Origin: Microbacterium sp. CBA3102 | Lineage (GTDB): Bacteria; Actinomycetota; Actinomycetes; Actinomycetales; Microbacteriaceae | DNA length: 64,000 bases | Direction of reading: 5' to 3' | Assembly (NCBI RefSeq): GCF_007954505.1 | Contig: NZ_CP042412.1 | Span: 3,038,001 to 3,102,000, forward strand | Shown: positions 1-9,652 of the stretch, one piece after another | Numbering within the stretch: the first letter of the stretch is position 1 | Layout of the letters: the number at the start of each line of letters is the position of its first letter | Position numbers and translations under genes: made by a program | The notes under the pieces: generated by a model | What the model was told of the DNA's origin: nothing | Database searches by the model: none | Seen by the model: the letters and a program-made list of their open reading frames with translations, nothing else

Positions 1-57
1 AACGGAACCGCCGAATCCGGAACCCACGACCACGACATCTTCATCGAACTCAGTCAT
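1..57 (-). CDS. FAD-dependent (GMC/cholesterol-oxidase-like) oxidoreductase, 5' end only
   Basis: Only the first 19 codons are in the window; the gene runs off the left edge. The N-terminus contains VVVVGSGFGGSV, a Rossmann dinucleotide-binding loop of the GSGFGGS type usual in GMC and cholesterol-oxidase-like flavoproteins, so FAD binding is well supported but the substrate is not. A strong ribosome site (AGGAGGG) lies just before the ATG. The start lies inside the 3' end of the lipid kinase gene (8-base overlap), so it is probably the last gene of the same leftward operon. Confidence 0.6.
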   Translation of the reverse strand, partial: MTEFDEDVVVVGSGFGGSV

Positions 58-955
58 CGCCCTCCTTCGGCACCATCATCGTGAGCGCTCCCGGAATGAC
101 CGAGATCGTGCACTCATCCTCGCCGATCCGCTCGCCGTCGGCGTAGACCACGAGACCCGGGGCCGACACCGTGACCGACTGCGCGCGACGATGCGCGACC
201 TCACCGCGCGCGAGATGCGTTCCGCGGAGCAGCAGCGGAAAAAGCCGCAGCAGGCGCAGTCGGCCCAGCGGAGCGACATGAACGATGTCGAGGAACCCGT
301 CGTCCGGCACAGCCCCGGCGCAGATCGGCATCCCGCCCCCGTAGCTGGAGGTGCTGCCGGCAGCGATGAGCGTCCCCGGCGACCTCCTGGCGGGTTCACC
401 GTCCACCGCGAGCGTGAAGTCCATCGGCTTCAGTCGCAGGAGCTCGATGAGCAGTGCGAGGTAGTAACGCGGCGCGCCGTGCGGCCAGCGGAGCCGGTTG
501 GTGCGATCACTGACTTTCGCGTCGAAGCCCAGCGCCGCGATGGTCAGGAACCTCCGGCTGCCCTCCGCGGTGCGGACCACGCCGACATCGATCGCTCGTG
601 GCACGCCCCTGAGGGCGAGTTCGGCGGCAGCCCGGGCGTCTCCGCGCGGGAGCCCGAGCGCCCGGGCGAGATCGTTCCCTGTGCCCGCGGGCACGAGGAC
701 GATGGGGACGGCGGCGTCGCACACCGTGTCGAGCACGCCGGAGAGCGTGCCGTCACCCCCCACTACCACGAGGACACGCGGCTCATCCGCCAGCGCGGCC
801 ACGGCGAGCTGGGCGGTATCCGTTGCCGAGACACCCGCGTAGGTGCGCACGTCGACGCCGTGCTCCCGGAGGAGACGGACGGCCGTCTCGGTCGCCCGCT
901 CGCCTCGGCCTTTGCCTGCGTACGGGTTCGCGAGCACGGCGATGTGCTCGGACAC
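50..955 (-). CDS. Diacylglycerol/lipid kinase (DAGK catalytic domain)
   Basis: 301-residue lipid kinase of the DAGK/YegS family, expected to phosphorylate diacylglycerol or a related lipid alcohol at the inner membrane face with ATP. The nucleotide-binding signature GGDGTLSGV and the GTGNDLARALG motif are both intact in the N-terminal half, and the C-terminal beta-sandwich continues to the end. I start at a GTG one base after the upstream gene's stop (TGA-C-GTG). A longer in-frame extension to 1141 overlaps the upstream gene and has no family-like sequence. The gene is therefore translationally coupled to the AGPS-like flavoprotein. In Mycobacterium tuberculosis a DAG kinase (Rv2252) sits beside a similar flavoprotein and has been tied to phosphatidylinositol mannoside synthesis (from memory); a similar role here is inference. 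Confidence 0.85.
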   Translation of the reverse strand: MSEHIAVLANPYAGKGRGERATETAVRLLREHGVDVRTYAGVSATDTAQLAVAALADEPRVLVVVGGDGTLSGVLDTVCDAAVPIVLVPAGTGNDLARALGLPRGDARAAAELALRGVPRAIDVGVVRTAEGSRRFLTIAALGFDAKVSDRTNRLRWPHGAPRYYLALLIELLRLKPMDFTLAVDGEPARRSPGTLIAAGSTSSYGGGMPICAGAVPDDGFLDIVHVAPLGRLRLLRLFPLLLRGTHLARGEVAHRRAQSVTVSAPGLVVYADGERIGEDECTISVIPGALTMMVPKEGDD

Positions 956-956
956 G

Positions 957-2579
957 TCAGTGCATCCGCTCGAGAGGGAGCACAGCGCCGGGGTTGAGGA
1001 CACCGGCGGGGTCGAGTTCGCGCTTGATGGCGGAGAGGATGCGGATGCCGGTCTCGCCGATCTCCTGACGGAGCCAGGGCGCATGATCCCTGCCGACCGC
1101 ATGGTGGTGGCTGATGGTCCCGCCCGAGCTGATGATCGCATCGTTGACGCGCGCTTTCACCGCGTCCCACACCCGGAGCGGCTCTGCACGGAGGGCGGCG
1201 AGCACCGTGAAGTACAGCGACGCCCCACTCGGATAGATGTGGGACACATGGCACATGACGTACGACTTCGCACCGACGTCGGCGAAGCCGGCCTTGAGCG
1301 CCGATTCGACGGCCGAACGCAGCGTCTGCAGGTTCGACCAGGTCGTCGCGGTCTCGAGCGTCTCGCAGAAGACCCCGGCGTCGAGCAGCGAATCGCGCAG
1401 GTAGGGCCCGTCGAATCGGCCCTTCCGCCACTCCTCGGCCGGACCTTCGCCCGCAGAGACCCCTCCAGCGGCAGCGAGTCGGGCTCCTGTCCGGGCGCGC
1501 CGCTCGGCGATGTCCTCTCCTTCGTAGACCGTCACCACGCTCGCGCCCTTCGCGAGGGCCTTGCCGATCCTGCCGACCTGGGCGAGACTCACCGCGGTCT
1601 CCGCCTCATCCGACAGCCGGATGACGGTGGGGCCGCCACCCTGCTGGGCGACCCCGCGGAGTCCCTCCGCACCGCTCGCGAAGTCAGGGAAGGACCACGA
1701 CTCGAACAACCGGTCGCGCGGGATCGGGTGCACACGTACCCGCACCTCGGTGATCACACCGAAGATGCCCTCCGAACCGAGGAAGATCCTGATCAGGTCG
1801 GGCCCCGCCGCGGACCCCGGAGAGCGTCCGAGTTCGATGTCACCCGTGGGTGTCGCCACCCTGATCCCGGTGACCATCGTGTCGAAGCGCCCGTTGCCCG
1901 CGGAGTTCTGCCCCGAGGACCGCGCCGCCGCGAATCCGCCGATCGTGGCGTAGCGGAAGCTCTGGGGGAAGTGGCCGAGCTCGTATCCGCGCGCAGACAG
2001 CAGCGCCTCCGCCTCCGGCCCCGTCGTTCCTGCCGCCAGGACGGCATCCCCGCTGATCTCATCGAGCCGGATCAGACCGCTCAGGCGTCGCAGATCGAGG
2101 CTCACGACGGCGTGGTGCAGGCCCCGTTCGGGATCCAGCGCTCCGACGACGCTCGTACCGCCACCGAACGGGATCACCGCGATCCCCCGTGCGACGGCGA
2201 CGTCGAGGCACGCTCGGACTTCTGCATGATCCGCGGGACGAAGGACGGCGTCCGGCGCGTCCTGATGGACCTCGCGGCGCCGGAGGAGGTCCGGCGTCGA
2301 CCGCCCGCCGGCGTGACGGATACGCGCCTCGGCGGCGGCATCGACGTTCTCCGGGCCGACCGCGGTGCAGAACGCCGCATGGTCCTCATCGGTCAACCGT
2401 GAGGGTGCCAACTGCACGTGTGCCAGTTCCACTGCGGGGTCAGGCTTGCGTACCCGGCCGAGCAGCATCGGAAGCAACGCTCGCACGGCGAGCGGCAGGT
2501 CCTTCGCCTTCGCCGGATCACCCCAGCCGTTCCATCTCATCGACGGGTCCGCATCGACCACGACATCTCCTTGCGCCAT
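957..2579 (-). CDS. FAD-binding oxidase, alkyldihydroxyacetonephosphate-synthase-like
   Basis: 540-residue flavoprotein with a PCMH-type FAD domain (about residues 110-290, including the glycine-rich stretch IPFGGGTSVVGAL) and a C-terminal FAD-linked oxidase domain. Near the C-terminus HHHAVGRDH matches the histidine-rich loop of alkylglycerone-phosphate synthase (AGPS), the enzyme that swaps the acyl group of acyl-DHAP for an alkyl group in ether-lipid synthesis. The bacterial relatives are mostly uncharacterised, so ether-lipid chemistry is a possibility and not a conclusion. The start is an ATG 20 bases from the divergent TetR gene, and the 3' end is joined to the lipid kinase by a single base. 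The neighbouring glpD makes DHAP, the substrate class of AGPS, which fits a glycerolipid role. Confidence 0.8.
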   Translation of the reverse strand: MAQGDVVVDADPSMRWNGWGDPAKAKDLPLAVRALLPMLLGRVRKPDPAVELAHVQLAPSRLTDEDHAAFCTAVGPENVDAAAEARIRHAGGRSTPDLLRRREVHQDAPDAVLRPADHAEVRACLDVAVARGIAVIPFGGGTSVVGALDPERGLHHAVVSLDLRRLSGLIRLDEISGDAVLAAGTTGPEAEALLSARGYELGHFPQSFRYATIGGFAAARSSGQNSAGNGRFDTMVTGIRVATPTGDIELGRSPGSAAGPDLIRIFLGSEGIFGVITEVRVRVHPIPRDRLFESWSFPDFASGAEGLRGVAQQGGGPTVIRLSDEAETAVSLAQVGRIGKALAKGASVVTVYEGEDIAERRARTGARLAAAGGVSAGEGPAEEWRKGRFDGPYLRDSLLDAGVFCETLETATTWSNLQTLRSAVESALKAGFADVGAKSYVMCHVSHIYPSGASLYFTVLAALRAEPLRVWDAVKARVNDAIISSGGTISHHHAVGRDHAPWLRQEIGETGIRILSAIKRELDPAGVLNPGAVLPLERMH

Positions 2580-2581
2580 GC

Positions 2582-2594
2582 GTTACAGTGTGAC
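2582..2594. promoter_or_regulatory. Candidate TetR operator in a 20-base divergent intergenic gap
   Basis: GTTACAGTGTGAC is an imperfect dyad: 10 of the 12 non-central positions are symmetric. It fills most of the 20 bases between the divergent AGPS-like and TetR genes. TetR regulators usually bind such dyads in their own divergent promoter. Binding is inferred from position and symmetry only. Confidence 0.45.
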
Positions 2595-2599
2595 ACATC

Positions 2600-3178
2600 A
2601 TGGAAGAACGTCAACCTCTCGGGGATGCGACACAGACCCGGATCCTCGATGCCGCCGACGACCTCCTCGAACGGCGCGGCGTCCGCGGTGTCACGATCGC
2701 AGAGCTCGCGCGTCGCTCCGAGCTGAGCCGCCCCACGATCTACCGCAACTGGGCCGACGCCGACGATGTCGTCCGCTCGACGCTCCTGCGCAGGGTCGAA
2801 CGCATCCTGAGCGCGCTCCCCGCCAGAGTGCACACCCGTGCGGCGCTCGTCGACGACATCCTGCTGTTCACCGCCCTCTTCCGCCGCGACCCGCTCTTCG
2901 CGCGCCTGCTCGCGGATGAACCCGAAGCTTTCACCCGATACACGCTCGAACGGGTGGGATCGAGTCAGCGCCTGATCCTGCAGTGGCTGACCACCGCGAT
3001 CGGCACCGCGCAGGCTCAGGACTCGGTCCGCCCCGCGCCGCCCTCGGAGATCGCGGTGATGCTCCTGCTCGTGGCCCAATCCGCGGTGCTGTCGCACGGG
3101 ACCGTGTCGGAGCTGATCTCCGAGGACGCGTGGGAACGCGAACTGCGGGCGGCACTCGACGGACTGCTCCGGCCATGA
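2600..3178 (+). CDS. TetR/AcrR-family transcriptional regulator
   Basis: 192-residue regulator. An N-terminal helix-turn-helix (about residues 12-55) includes TIAELARRSELSRPTIYRNW, the classic TetR recognition-helix pattern ending in Y-x-x-W. It is followed by an all-helical ligand-binding domain. It is divergent from the AGPS-like/lipid-kinase operon with only 20 bases between starts, and its stop overlaps the start of glpD in an ATGA, so it is co-translated with glpD. That layout implies that it controls both arms, repressing until a lipid or acyl ligand binds. The ligand cannot be read from sequence. Confidence 0.88.
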   Translation: MEERQPLGDATQTRILDAADDLLERRGVRGVTIAELARRSELSRPTIYRNWADADDVVRSTLLRRVERILSALPARVHTRAALVDDILLFTALFRRDPLFARLLADEPEAFTRYTLERVGSSQRLILQWLTTAIGTAQAQDSVRPAPPSEIAVMLLLVAQSAVLSHGTVSELISEDAWERELRAALDGLLRP

Positions 3179-4626
3179 TGTCCGAGTCGTCCGCACTGAA
3201 CGTCGCGCGGCGACGCGTGGAGTTGGCGCGGTCCGCGGAGGAGAAGGTCGACGTCCTCGTGGTCGGCAGCGGAATCACCGGCGCGGGCGTCGCTCTCGAT
3301 GCGGCATCCCGAGGGCTTCGCGTCACCCTGATCGAGGCGGAGGATCTCGCCTTCGGTACCAGCCGCTTCAGCTCGAAACTCGTACACGGCGGGCTGCGCT
3401 ACCTTGCGACCGGCGACTTCGAGACAGCGAAGGAGAGTGCGCTCGAACGGCATCTGCTCCTGACGACGATCGCCCCGCATCTGATCCACCCGCTCGGACA
3501 ACTCCTCCCGTTCGCATCGGGCATCTCGCTGCGTCAGCGCGTCGCGGGCGCGGTCGGCATGGGAATGGGCGACCTGCTTCGGATGCGGGCGCGTACGCCC
3601 CGCGCGGTCCTCCCCGCCCCCTCGTTCGTGTCGGCCCGCTCGGCGACCCGCTTGGTGCCCGCACTGGATCCACGAGGCCTCCGTGGCGGCATGCTGTCCT
3701 ACGACGGCCAGCTCGTCGACGACGCCAGGCTCGTGACGACCGTTGCCCGGACAGCAGCAGCACTCGGCGCCCGCATCCTCACCCGGGTCCGCGCCGTCGC
3801 CCTGCGCGGCAATGGGGCATCCGTGGAGGAGACGATCACCGGCGAGCGGTTCGAGCTCCGCGCACACGCCGTCATCAATGCGACGGGTGTCTGGGCAGGA
3901 GGGCTCGACCAGACGATCCGCGTGCGGCCGAGTCGAGGAACGCACATCGTGCTGGACGCCGCCGATCTCGGGAACCCGACGGCCGCGCTCACCATCCCGC
4001 ACGAGGGATCGATCAGTCGCTATATCTTCGCTCTGCCGCAGGCTCACGGCCGCATGATCGTCGGCCTCACGGATGAGGACGCCCCCGGTCCGGTGCCTCA
4101 GGTCGCTGAGCCGACGGAACGCGAGATCGAGTTCCTTCTGTCCAGCCTCAACCGTGTCGTGGCCACATCGATCCGGCGTGACCAGGTGCGCGGCGCCTTC
4201 GCGGGGCTGCGCCCCTTGGTCGACAGCGGCAGCGACACGACAGCGGACGTCTCGCGGAAGCACCTGGTGACGACGGCCGACGACGGATTCATCACCGTGC
4301 TCGGCGGAAAGCTGACGACCTATCGAAGGATGGCCGAGGACGCGGTCGATGTCGCCGTCCGCACTCGCGCATTGCCGGCATCGTCCAGCAGAACCTCCTC
4401 GCTCCGGCTCGTCGACCGAGTGGTCGCCGGTTCCGACGAGGTGATCGACGCGTCCACCGGCCTGACCCATGCTGAGGTCGACTTCGCGGTGCGCGTGGAG
4501 GGTGCGCTGACCGTCGAGGACGTGCTCGACCGCCGTACCCGCATCGGTCTCGTCGGTGCCGATCGCGAACGCTGCCGACCGATCATCGCACCGATCGTCG
4601 CGCACACGCTCGCCGACCTCGGCTGA
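3175..4626 (+). CDS. glpD: FAD-dependent glycerol-3-phosphate dehydrogenase
   Basis: 483-residue DAO-family dehydrogenase oxidising sn-glycerol-3-phosphate to DHAP and passing electrons to the quinone pool at the membrane. The FAD-binding motif VVGSGITGAGVALDAASRG and the family signature FSSKLVHGGLRYL are intact. A DAO_C-type tail follows (TRIGLVGADRERC near the C-terminus). The protein is about 80 residues shorter than typical GlpD, mostly in the linker and C-terminal domain. Two adjacent in-frame ATGs exist (3175 and 3178); I use 3175, which gives the ATGA overlap with the TetR gene. Synteny with the lipid kinase and AGPS-like genes suggests a glycerolipid role rather than glycerol catabolism, since no glpF or glpK is adjacent. 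Confidence 0.88.
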   Translation: MMSESSALNVARRRVELARSAEEKVDVLVVGSGITGAGVALDAASRGLRVTLIEAEDLAFGTSRFSSKLVHGGLRYLATGDFETAKESALERHLLLTTIAPHLIHPLGQLLPFASGISLRQRVAGAVGMGMGDLLRMRARTPRAVLPAPSFVSARSATRLVPALDPRGLRGGMLSYDGQLVDDARLVTTVARTAAALGARILTRVRAVALRGNGASVEETITGERFELRAHAVINATGVWAGGLDQTIRVRPSRGTHIVLDAADLGNPTAALTIPHEGSISRYIFALPQAHGRMIVGLTDEDAPGPVPQVAEPTEREIEFLLSSLNRVVATSIRRDQVRGAFAGLRPLVDSGSDTTADVSRKHLVTTADDGFITVLGGKLTTYRRMAEDAVDVAVRTRALPASSSRTSSLRLVDRVVAGSDEVIDASTGLTHAEVDFAVRVEGALTVEDVLDRRTRIGLVGADRERCRPIIAPIVAHTLADLG

Positions 4627-4642
4627 ACGAGCAGACGCCGTA

Positions 4643-6583
4643 TCAACGGCTTTCGCGCAGTGGCAGATCGATCGTCCCGGTCTCCCCTGCGTGACGCGCC
4701 TTCGGGATCCGGGTGCCGAGCACCTGGGACACGATGTCCTGGGCGATCTTCGGCGCTGTCAGACCCGCGTCACCGAGGATCTGGTCCCGTGACGCGTGAT
4801 CGATGAACTCGTCAGGGAGGCCCAGCTCGTCGACAGCGGTGTCGATCCCGGCCTCGCGGAGCACCTGCCGCACCCGCGTACCGATCCCGCCGACGCGGAT
4901 GCCGTCCTCCAACGTGATCACGAGGCGGTGGTGAGCGGCCAGCTCGACGATCGACGGCTGCACCGGGATGGCCCACCGCGGATCGATGACGGTCGCCCCG
5001 ATCCCCTGCGCCCGCAGCCTGTCGGCGACATCCAGCGCGAGTTCGGCGAAGGGACCGATCGCCACGACCAGCACGTCCTCGGATTCACCGCGGGCGAGCA
5101 CGTCGACACCGTCATGCAGCCTCTCGATCGCCGGAAGGTCTGGCGCCACCTCTCCCTTCGGGAATCGGATGACGGTCGGCGCATCATCGACCTGCACGGC
5201 TTCTTCGAGCGCTTCGGTCAGCCGAGCGCCATCGCGAGGAGCCGCGATGCGAATGTGCGGAACGATCTGCAGCATCGCCAGGTCCCACATGCCGTGGTGG
5301 CTGGGGCCGTCAGGGCCGGTCACGCCGGCACGGTCGAGCACGAAGGTGACGCCCGCGCGGTGGAGCGCGACGTCCATCAGGACCTGGTCGAAAGCACGAC
5401 CCATGAAGGTGGCGTACAACGCGACCACGGGGTGCAGCCCACCGAAGGCGAGTCCGGCGGCCGACGCCACCGCGTGCTGTTCGGCGATGCCCACGTCGTA
5501 CACCCGATCCGGGAACCGCTCGGCGAACGGCGCGAGACCCGTCGGTCGCAGCATCGCGGCCGTCATCGCGATGACATCGTTCCGGCGCTCCCCCACCGAG
5601 ACCAGAGCATCGGAGAAGACGTCGGTCCAGCCGCGCCCACCCGATGACAGAGTCTCACCGGTCGTCGGATCGATCTTGCCGACGGCGTGGAACTGGTCCG
5701 CCTCGTCATCACGCGCAGGCTGGTAGCCGCGGCCCTTCTCGGTGATCGTGTGGACGATGACCGGTGCGCCGTATGACTTCGCGAGCTCGAGCGTCTCGAG
5801 GAGGGCGGGAAGATCGTGCCCGTCGACCGGGCCGAGGTACTTGATGTCGAGGTTCGAGTACAGCGCCTCGTTGTTGGCGAAACGGGAGAGGAACCCGTGC
5901 GTGCCGCCCCGGACACCGCGGAACACGGCACGCCCCACCGGACCGAAGGCGCGGAACAGTCGGTCCGACTTGCGGTGGAGATCCTTGTACGCGGCAGCGG
6001 TGCGCACGCGGTTGAGATACCGCGACATGCCGCCGATCGTCGGCGCATACGAACGGCCGTTGTCGTTGACGACGATCACCAGGTTGCGGTCGTTGTCGTC
6101 GGAGATGTTGTTCAGCGCCTCCCAGGTCATGCCGCCGGTGAGCGCGCCGTCACCGACGACGGCGACGACATGACGATCCGCACGCCCCGTCGCCGTCAGC
6201 GCCCGGGAGATGCCGTCCGCCCAGCTGAGGGAACTCGACGCGTGCGAGGACTCCACCACATCATGGTCGCTCTCGCCGCGCTGCGGATAGCCGGCGAGCC
6301 CGCCGCGCACCCGGAGGCCGGAGAAGTCCTGTCGCCCGGTGAGCAGCTTGTGCACGTAGGACTGGTGGCCGGTGTCGAAGATGAACGGATCGTCCGGCGA
6401 GGAGAAAACCCGGTGCAGAGCGATGGTCAGCTCGACGACGCCCAGATTGGGGCCGAGATGGCCGCCGGTGCGGGACACGTTCTCGACGAGGAAGGTGCGG
6501 ATCTCCGCGGCGAGTTCTGCGAGCTGATCCGTCGACAGCGCATCCAGATCACGGGGTCCTGAGATGCTCGGAAGAATGGGCAT
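4643..6583 (-). CDS. dxs: 1-deoxy-D-xylulose-5-phosphate synthase
   Basis: 646 residues, full length for Dxs. The enzyme condenses pyruvate and glyceraldehyde-3-phosphate with thiamine diphosphate, the first step of the MEP isoprenoid pathway. The thiamine-binding motif (VVGDGALTGGMTWEALN with its downstream Asn) lies near residues 140-175, and the transketolase central domain carries DRAGVTGPDGPSHHG. The C-terminal transketolase domain is complete. It converges on glpD with a 16-base gap and no hairpin visible between them. Transcription runs away from acnA, but the acnA terminator separates the two, so dxs probably has its own promoter in 6584-6690. No clear promoter hexamers were recognised there. 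Confidence 0.96.
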   Translation of the reverse strand: MPILPSISGPRDLDALSTDQLAELAAEIRTFLVENVSRTGGHLGPNLGVVELTIALHRVFSSPDDPFIFDTGHQSYVHKLLTGRQDFSGLRVRGGLAGYPQRGESDHDVVESSHASSSLSWADGISRALTATGRADRHVVAVVGDGALTGGMTWEALNNISDDNDRNLVIVVNDNGRSYAPTIGGMSRYLNRVRTAAAYKDLHRKSDRLFRAFGPVGRAVFRGVRGGTHGFLSRFANNEALYSNLDIKYLGPVDGHDLPALLETLELAKSYGAPVIVHTITEKGRGYQPARDDEADQFHAVGKIDPTTGETLSSGGRGWTDVFSDALVSVGERRNDVIAMTAAMLRPTGLAPFAERFPDRVYDVGIAEQHAVASAAGLAFGGLHPVVALYATFMGRAFDQVLMDVALHRAGVTFVLDRAGVTGPDGPSHHGMWDLAMLQIVPHIRIAAPRDGARLTEALEEAVQVDDAPTVIRFPKGEVAPDLPAIERLHDGVDVLARGESEDVLVVAIGPFAELALDVADRLRAQGIGATVIDPRWAIPVQPSIVELAAHHRLVITLEDGIRVGGIGTRVRQVLREAGIDTAVDELGLPDEFIDHASRDQILGDAGLTAPKIAQDIVSQVLGTRIPKARHAGETGTIDLPLRESR

Positions 6584-6690
6584 CTGCGCCTCCTCACAGG
6601 CTTCACCGGAAGCGTCGGACAGGGCGCCGACGCCATCCCGATCCTATCGCGCTCACACGGGAGAACCGGGTGAGCGAGGACCCCCTTGAC

Positions 6691-6734
6691 AGGACGATGG
6701 GGCCCGGGTCCGAAGAGCCGAGCCCCATCGTCCT
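6691..6734 (-). terminator. Hairpin terminator after acnA
   Basis: A 13-base perfect inverted repeat (aggacgatggggc / gccccatcgtcct) with an 18-base loop starts within 6 bases of the acnA stop codon. There is no U-run, as is common in high-GC actinobacteria, so intrinsic termination is likely but may need Rho or other help. Confidence 0.75.
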
Positions 6735-6739
6735 TGCGA

Positions 6740-9574
6740 TCAGACCAGCGAACGCAGCACGTACTGCAGGATGCCGCCGTTGCGGTAGTAGTCGGCCTCA
6801 CCGGGGGTGTCGATGCGGACGACCGCGTCGAACTCCACCGGCTGCTTGCCCTCGGGCGAGTTCTCGCTCGGGGTTGCCGTGACCTTGACCGTCTTCGGCG
6901 TGACCCCGTTGTTGAGCTCTTCCAGACCCGAGATCGAGACGATCTCGGTGCCGTCGAGACCCAGCGACTCCCAGCTCTCGCCCGCGGGGAACTGCAGCGG
7001 GACGACACCCATGCCGATCAGGTTCGAGCGGTGGATGCGCTCGAAGCTCTCGGTGATGACCGCCTTGACGCCCAGCAGGCTCGTGCCCTTGGCCGCCCAG
7101 TCACGCGACGAACCCGAGCCGTACTCCTTGCCACCGACGATGACGAGCGGCGTGCCCTGCGCCTGGTAGTTCATGCTCGCGTCGTAGATGTACGACTGCG
7201 GCCCACCCGGCTGGGTGAAGTCACGCGTGAATCCACCCTCGACGACCTGTCCGTCGTTGACGGCCGCGACCATCGCGTTCTTCAGACGGATGTTCGCGAA
7301 GGTGCCGCGGATCATGACCTCGTGGTTGCCGCGACGCGAGCCGAAGGAGTTGAAGTCCTTGCGGTCGACGCCGTGCTCGGTGAGGTACTGGGCCGCGGGC
7401 GTACCGGGCTTGATGTTTCCGGCCGGCGAGATGTGGTCGGTGGTGACCGAATCGCCGAGCGTCGCCATGACGCGAGCGCCCTCGATGTCCTTCACCGGGG
7501 TGAGCTCCATCGTCATGCCGTCGAAGTACGGAGCCTTGCGGACGTAGGTCGAGTTCTCGTCCCACTGGAAGATCGCGTCATCCGGGGTGGGCAGGCTGCG
7601 CCAGCGCTCGTCGCCGTCGAAGACCGTCGCGTACTGCTTGATGAACTGGTCTCGCGAGATGGACGAGTCGACGATCTCCTGCACCTCGTCGGGCGTCGGC
7701 CAGATGTCCTTCAGGAAGACGTCTTCGCCGTCGGTGCCCTTCCCGAGCGCGTCGTTCTCGAAGTCGAAGTGCATCGAGCCGGCGAGAGCGTACGCGATCA
7801 CCAGCGGCGGGCTGGCGAGGTAGTTCATCTTCACGTCGGGGCTGATGCGTCCCTCGAAGTTGCGGTTACCGGAGAGGACCGCCGTGACGGCGAGGTCGTG
7901 CGAGTTGATCGCCTCCGACACCTCTTCGATCAGCGGACCCGAGTTGCCGATGCAGATCGTGCAGCCGTAGCCGACGGTGTAGAAGCCGAGGCCCTCGAGG
8001 TCCTTGTCGAGACCGGACTTCTCGTAGTAGTCGGTGACCACCTTCGAGCCCGGGCCGAGCGTGGTCTTCACCCAGGGCTTCTGCTTCAGGCCCTTCTCGA
8101 GCGCCTTGCGTGCGACGAGGCCGGCGGCGATCATCACCGACGGGTTCGACGTGTTGGTGCAGGAGGTGATGGCCGCGAGGGTGACCGCGCCGTTGTCGAG
8201 GATGTACTTCTCCCCCGACGGCGTGGTGACCGGCACGGGCTTCGAGGCATTGGCGGGAGCACCGCTGTTGATGTGCACAGGACGCGTGGACGGCTCCTCG
8301 TCGCCGGGTGCCTGACCGGGGTCGGACGCCGGGAACGAATGCTTCGACTCGAGGTCGACGATCGAGTCCGAGGTGGACGGCGACGCGTAGCTCAGGATGT
8401 CCTGCTCGAACTGCGACTTCGCCTCGGAGAGGAGGATGCGGTCCTGCGGGCGCTTCGGACCCGCGATCGACGGGACGACCGTGCCGAGGTCGAGCTCGAG
8501 GTACTCGCTGAAAGTCGGCTCGTGCGCGGCATCGTGCCAGAGCTTCTGCTCCTTGGCGTAGGCCTCGACCAGCGCGACGGCCTCCTCGCTGCGGCCGGTG
8601 AGGCGCAGGTAGTCGAGCGTCACGTCGTCGATCGGGAAGATCGCGGCGGTGGAGCCGAACTCCGGAGACATGTTGCCGATGGTGGCGCGGTTGGCGAGCG
8701 GAACGGAAGCGACGCCTTCGCCGTAGAACTCGACGAACTTGCCGACCACGCCGTGCTTGCGCAGCATGTCGGTGATCGTGAGCACGACGTCGGTCGCGGT
8801 CACGCCGGCGGGGATCTCGCCGGACAGCTTGAAGCCGACGACGCGCGGGATGAGCATCGACACGGGCTGACCGAGCATCGCGGCCTCGGCCTCGATACCG
8901 CCGACGCCCCAGCCGAGCACGCCGAGGCCGTTGACCATGGTGGTGTGCGAGTCGGTGCCGACGCAGGTGTCGGGGTAGGCGCGGAGCACGCCGTTGACGT
9001 CGCGGTCGTAGATGACCTTGGCGAGGTGCTCGATGTTCACCTGGTGGACGATGCCGGTTCCCGGCGGGACGACCTTGAAGTCGCTGAACGCCGTCTGACC
9101 CCAGCGCAGGAACTGGTAGCGCTCCCCGTTGCGCTCGTACTCGATCTCGACGTTGCGCTCGAGGGCGTTCTCCGAGCCGAACAGGTCGGCGATGACGGAG
9201 TGGTCGATGACCATCTCGGCGGGCGAGAGCGGGTTGATCTTGTTCGCGTCGCCACCGAGTGCTGTGACGGCCTCACGCATGGTGGCGAGGTCGACGATGC
9301 AGGGGACGCCGGTGAAGTCCTGCATGACCACGCGCGCCGGCGTGAACTGGATCTCGGTGCTGGGCTCTGCCGCGGCATCCCACGATCCCAGCGCCTCGAT
9401 CTGCGCCTTCGTCACGTTCGCGCCATCCTCGGTGCGAAGCAGGTTCTCCAGGAGGACCTTGAGACTGAAGGGGAGCTTCTCGAAACCGGGCACCGTGTCG
9501 ATGCGGAAGATCTCATAGTCGGTGCTGCCGACTGTCAGGGTGCTCTTGGCACCGAAGCTGTTCACCGTGGACAC
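6740..9574 (-). CDS. acnA: Aconitate hydratase A
   Basis: 944-residue AcnA/IRP1-type aconitase interconverting citrate and isocitrate in the TCA cycle. Iron-sulfur ligand cysteines are visible in [13 protein letters not shown] and [12 protein letters not shown], and the substrate-binding swivel domain is complete with [11 protein letters not shown] start at GTG 9574, which has an ideal ribosome site (AGAAGGAGA, 7-8 bases upstream). An upstream ATG at 9619 would add 15 residues without family similarity. Its 5' region is unusual: two mutually exclusive hairpins and a 26-base palindrome lie between it and the DUF3159 gene, pointing to dedicated control. AcnA of this class can double as an RNA-binding protein when it loses its cluster, which is known for the family but not shown here. 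Confidence 0.96.
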   Translation of the reverse strand: MSTVNSFGAKSTLTVGSTDYEIFRIDTVPGFEKLPFSLKVLLENLLRTEDGANVTKAQIEALGSWDAAAEPSTEIQFTPARVVMQDFTGVPCIVDLATMREAVTALGGDANKINPLSPAEMVIDHSVIADLFGSENALERNVEIEYERNGERYQFLRWGQTAFSDFKVVPPGTGIVHQVNIEHLAKVIYDRDVNGVLRAYPDTCVGTDSHTTMVNGLGVLGWGVGGIEAEAAMLGQPVSMLIPRVVGFKLSGEIPAGVTATDVVLTITDMLRKHGVVGKFVEFYGEGVASVPLANRATIGNMSPEFGSTAAIFPIDDVTLDYLRLTGRSEEAVALVEAYAKEQKLWHDAAHEPTFSEYLELDLGTVVPSIAGPKRPQDRILLSEAKSQFEQDILSYASPSTSDSIVDLESKHSFPASDPGQAPGDEEPSTRPVHINSGAPANASKPVPVTTPSGEKYILDNGAVTLAAITSCTNTSNPSVMIAAGLVARKALEKGLKQKPWVKTTLGPGSKVVTDYYEKSGLDKDLEGLGFYTVGYGCTICIGNSGPLIEEVSEAINSHDLAVTAVLSGNRNFEGRISPDVKMNYLASPPLVIAYALAGSMHFDFENDALGKGTDGEDVFLKDIWPTPDEVQEIVDSSISRDQFIKQYATVFDGDERWRSLPTPDDAIFQWDENSTYVRKAPYFDGMTMELTPVKDIEGARVMATLGDSVTTDHISPAGNIKPGTPAAQYLTEHGVDRKDFNSFGSRRGNHEVMIRGTFANIRLKNAMVAAVNDGQVVEGGFTRDFTQPGGPQSYIYDASMNYQAQGTPLVIVGGKEYGSGSSRDWAAKGTSLLGVKAVITESFERIHRSNLIGMGVVPLQFPAGESWESLGLDGTEIVSISGLEELNNGVTPKTVKVTATPSENSPEGKQPVEFDAVVRIDTPGEADYYRNGGILQYVLRSLV

Positions 9575-9619
9575 GAATCCGTCTCCTTCTATTCGGATGG
9601 GAGCGACAGGCGCCTCCAT

Positions 9620-9652
9620 CTTGCTCGCCAGCGAGCCCCTGCGGCTAGCAAG
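9620..9652 (-). promoter_or_regulatory. acnA leader with two mutually exclusive hairpins
   Basis: In plus-strand terms gctcgc (9623-9628) pairs with gcgagc (9631-9636) to form a tight stem. The same left arm, extended to cttgctcgc (9620-9628), can instead pair with gctagcaag (9644-9652) with one mismatch. The region is about 45-78 bases upstream of the acnA start and would be in its 5' leader. Alternative pairing suggests a switch, but the stems are short and could be chance. Confidence 0.3.
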
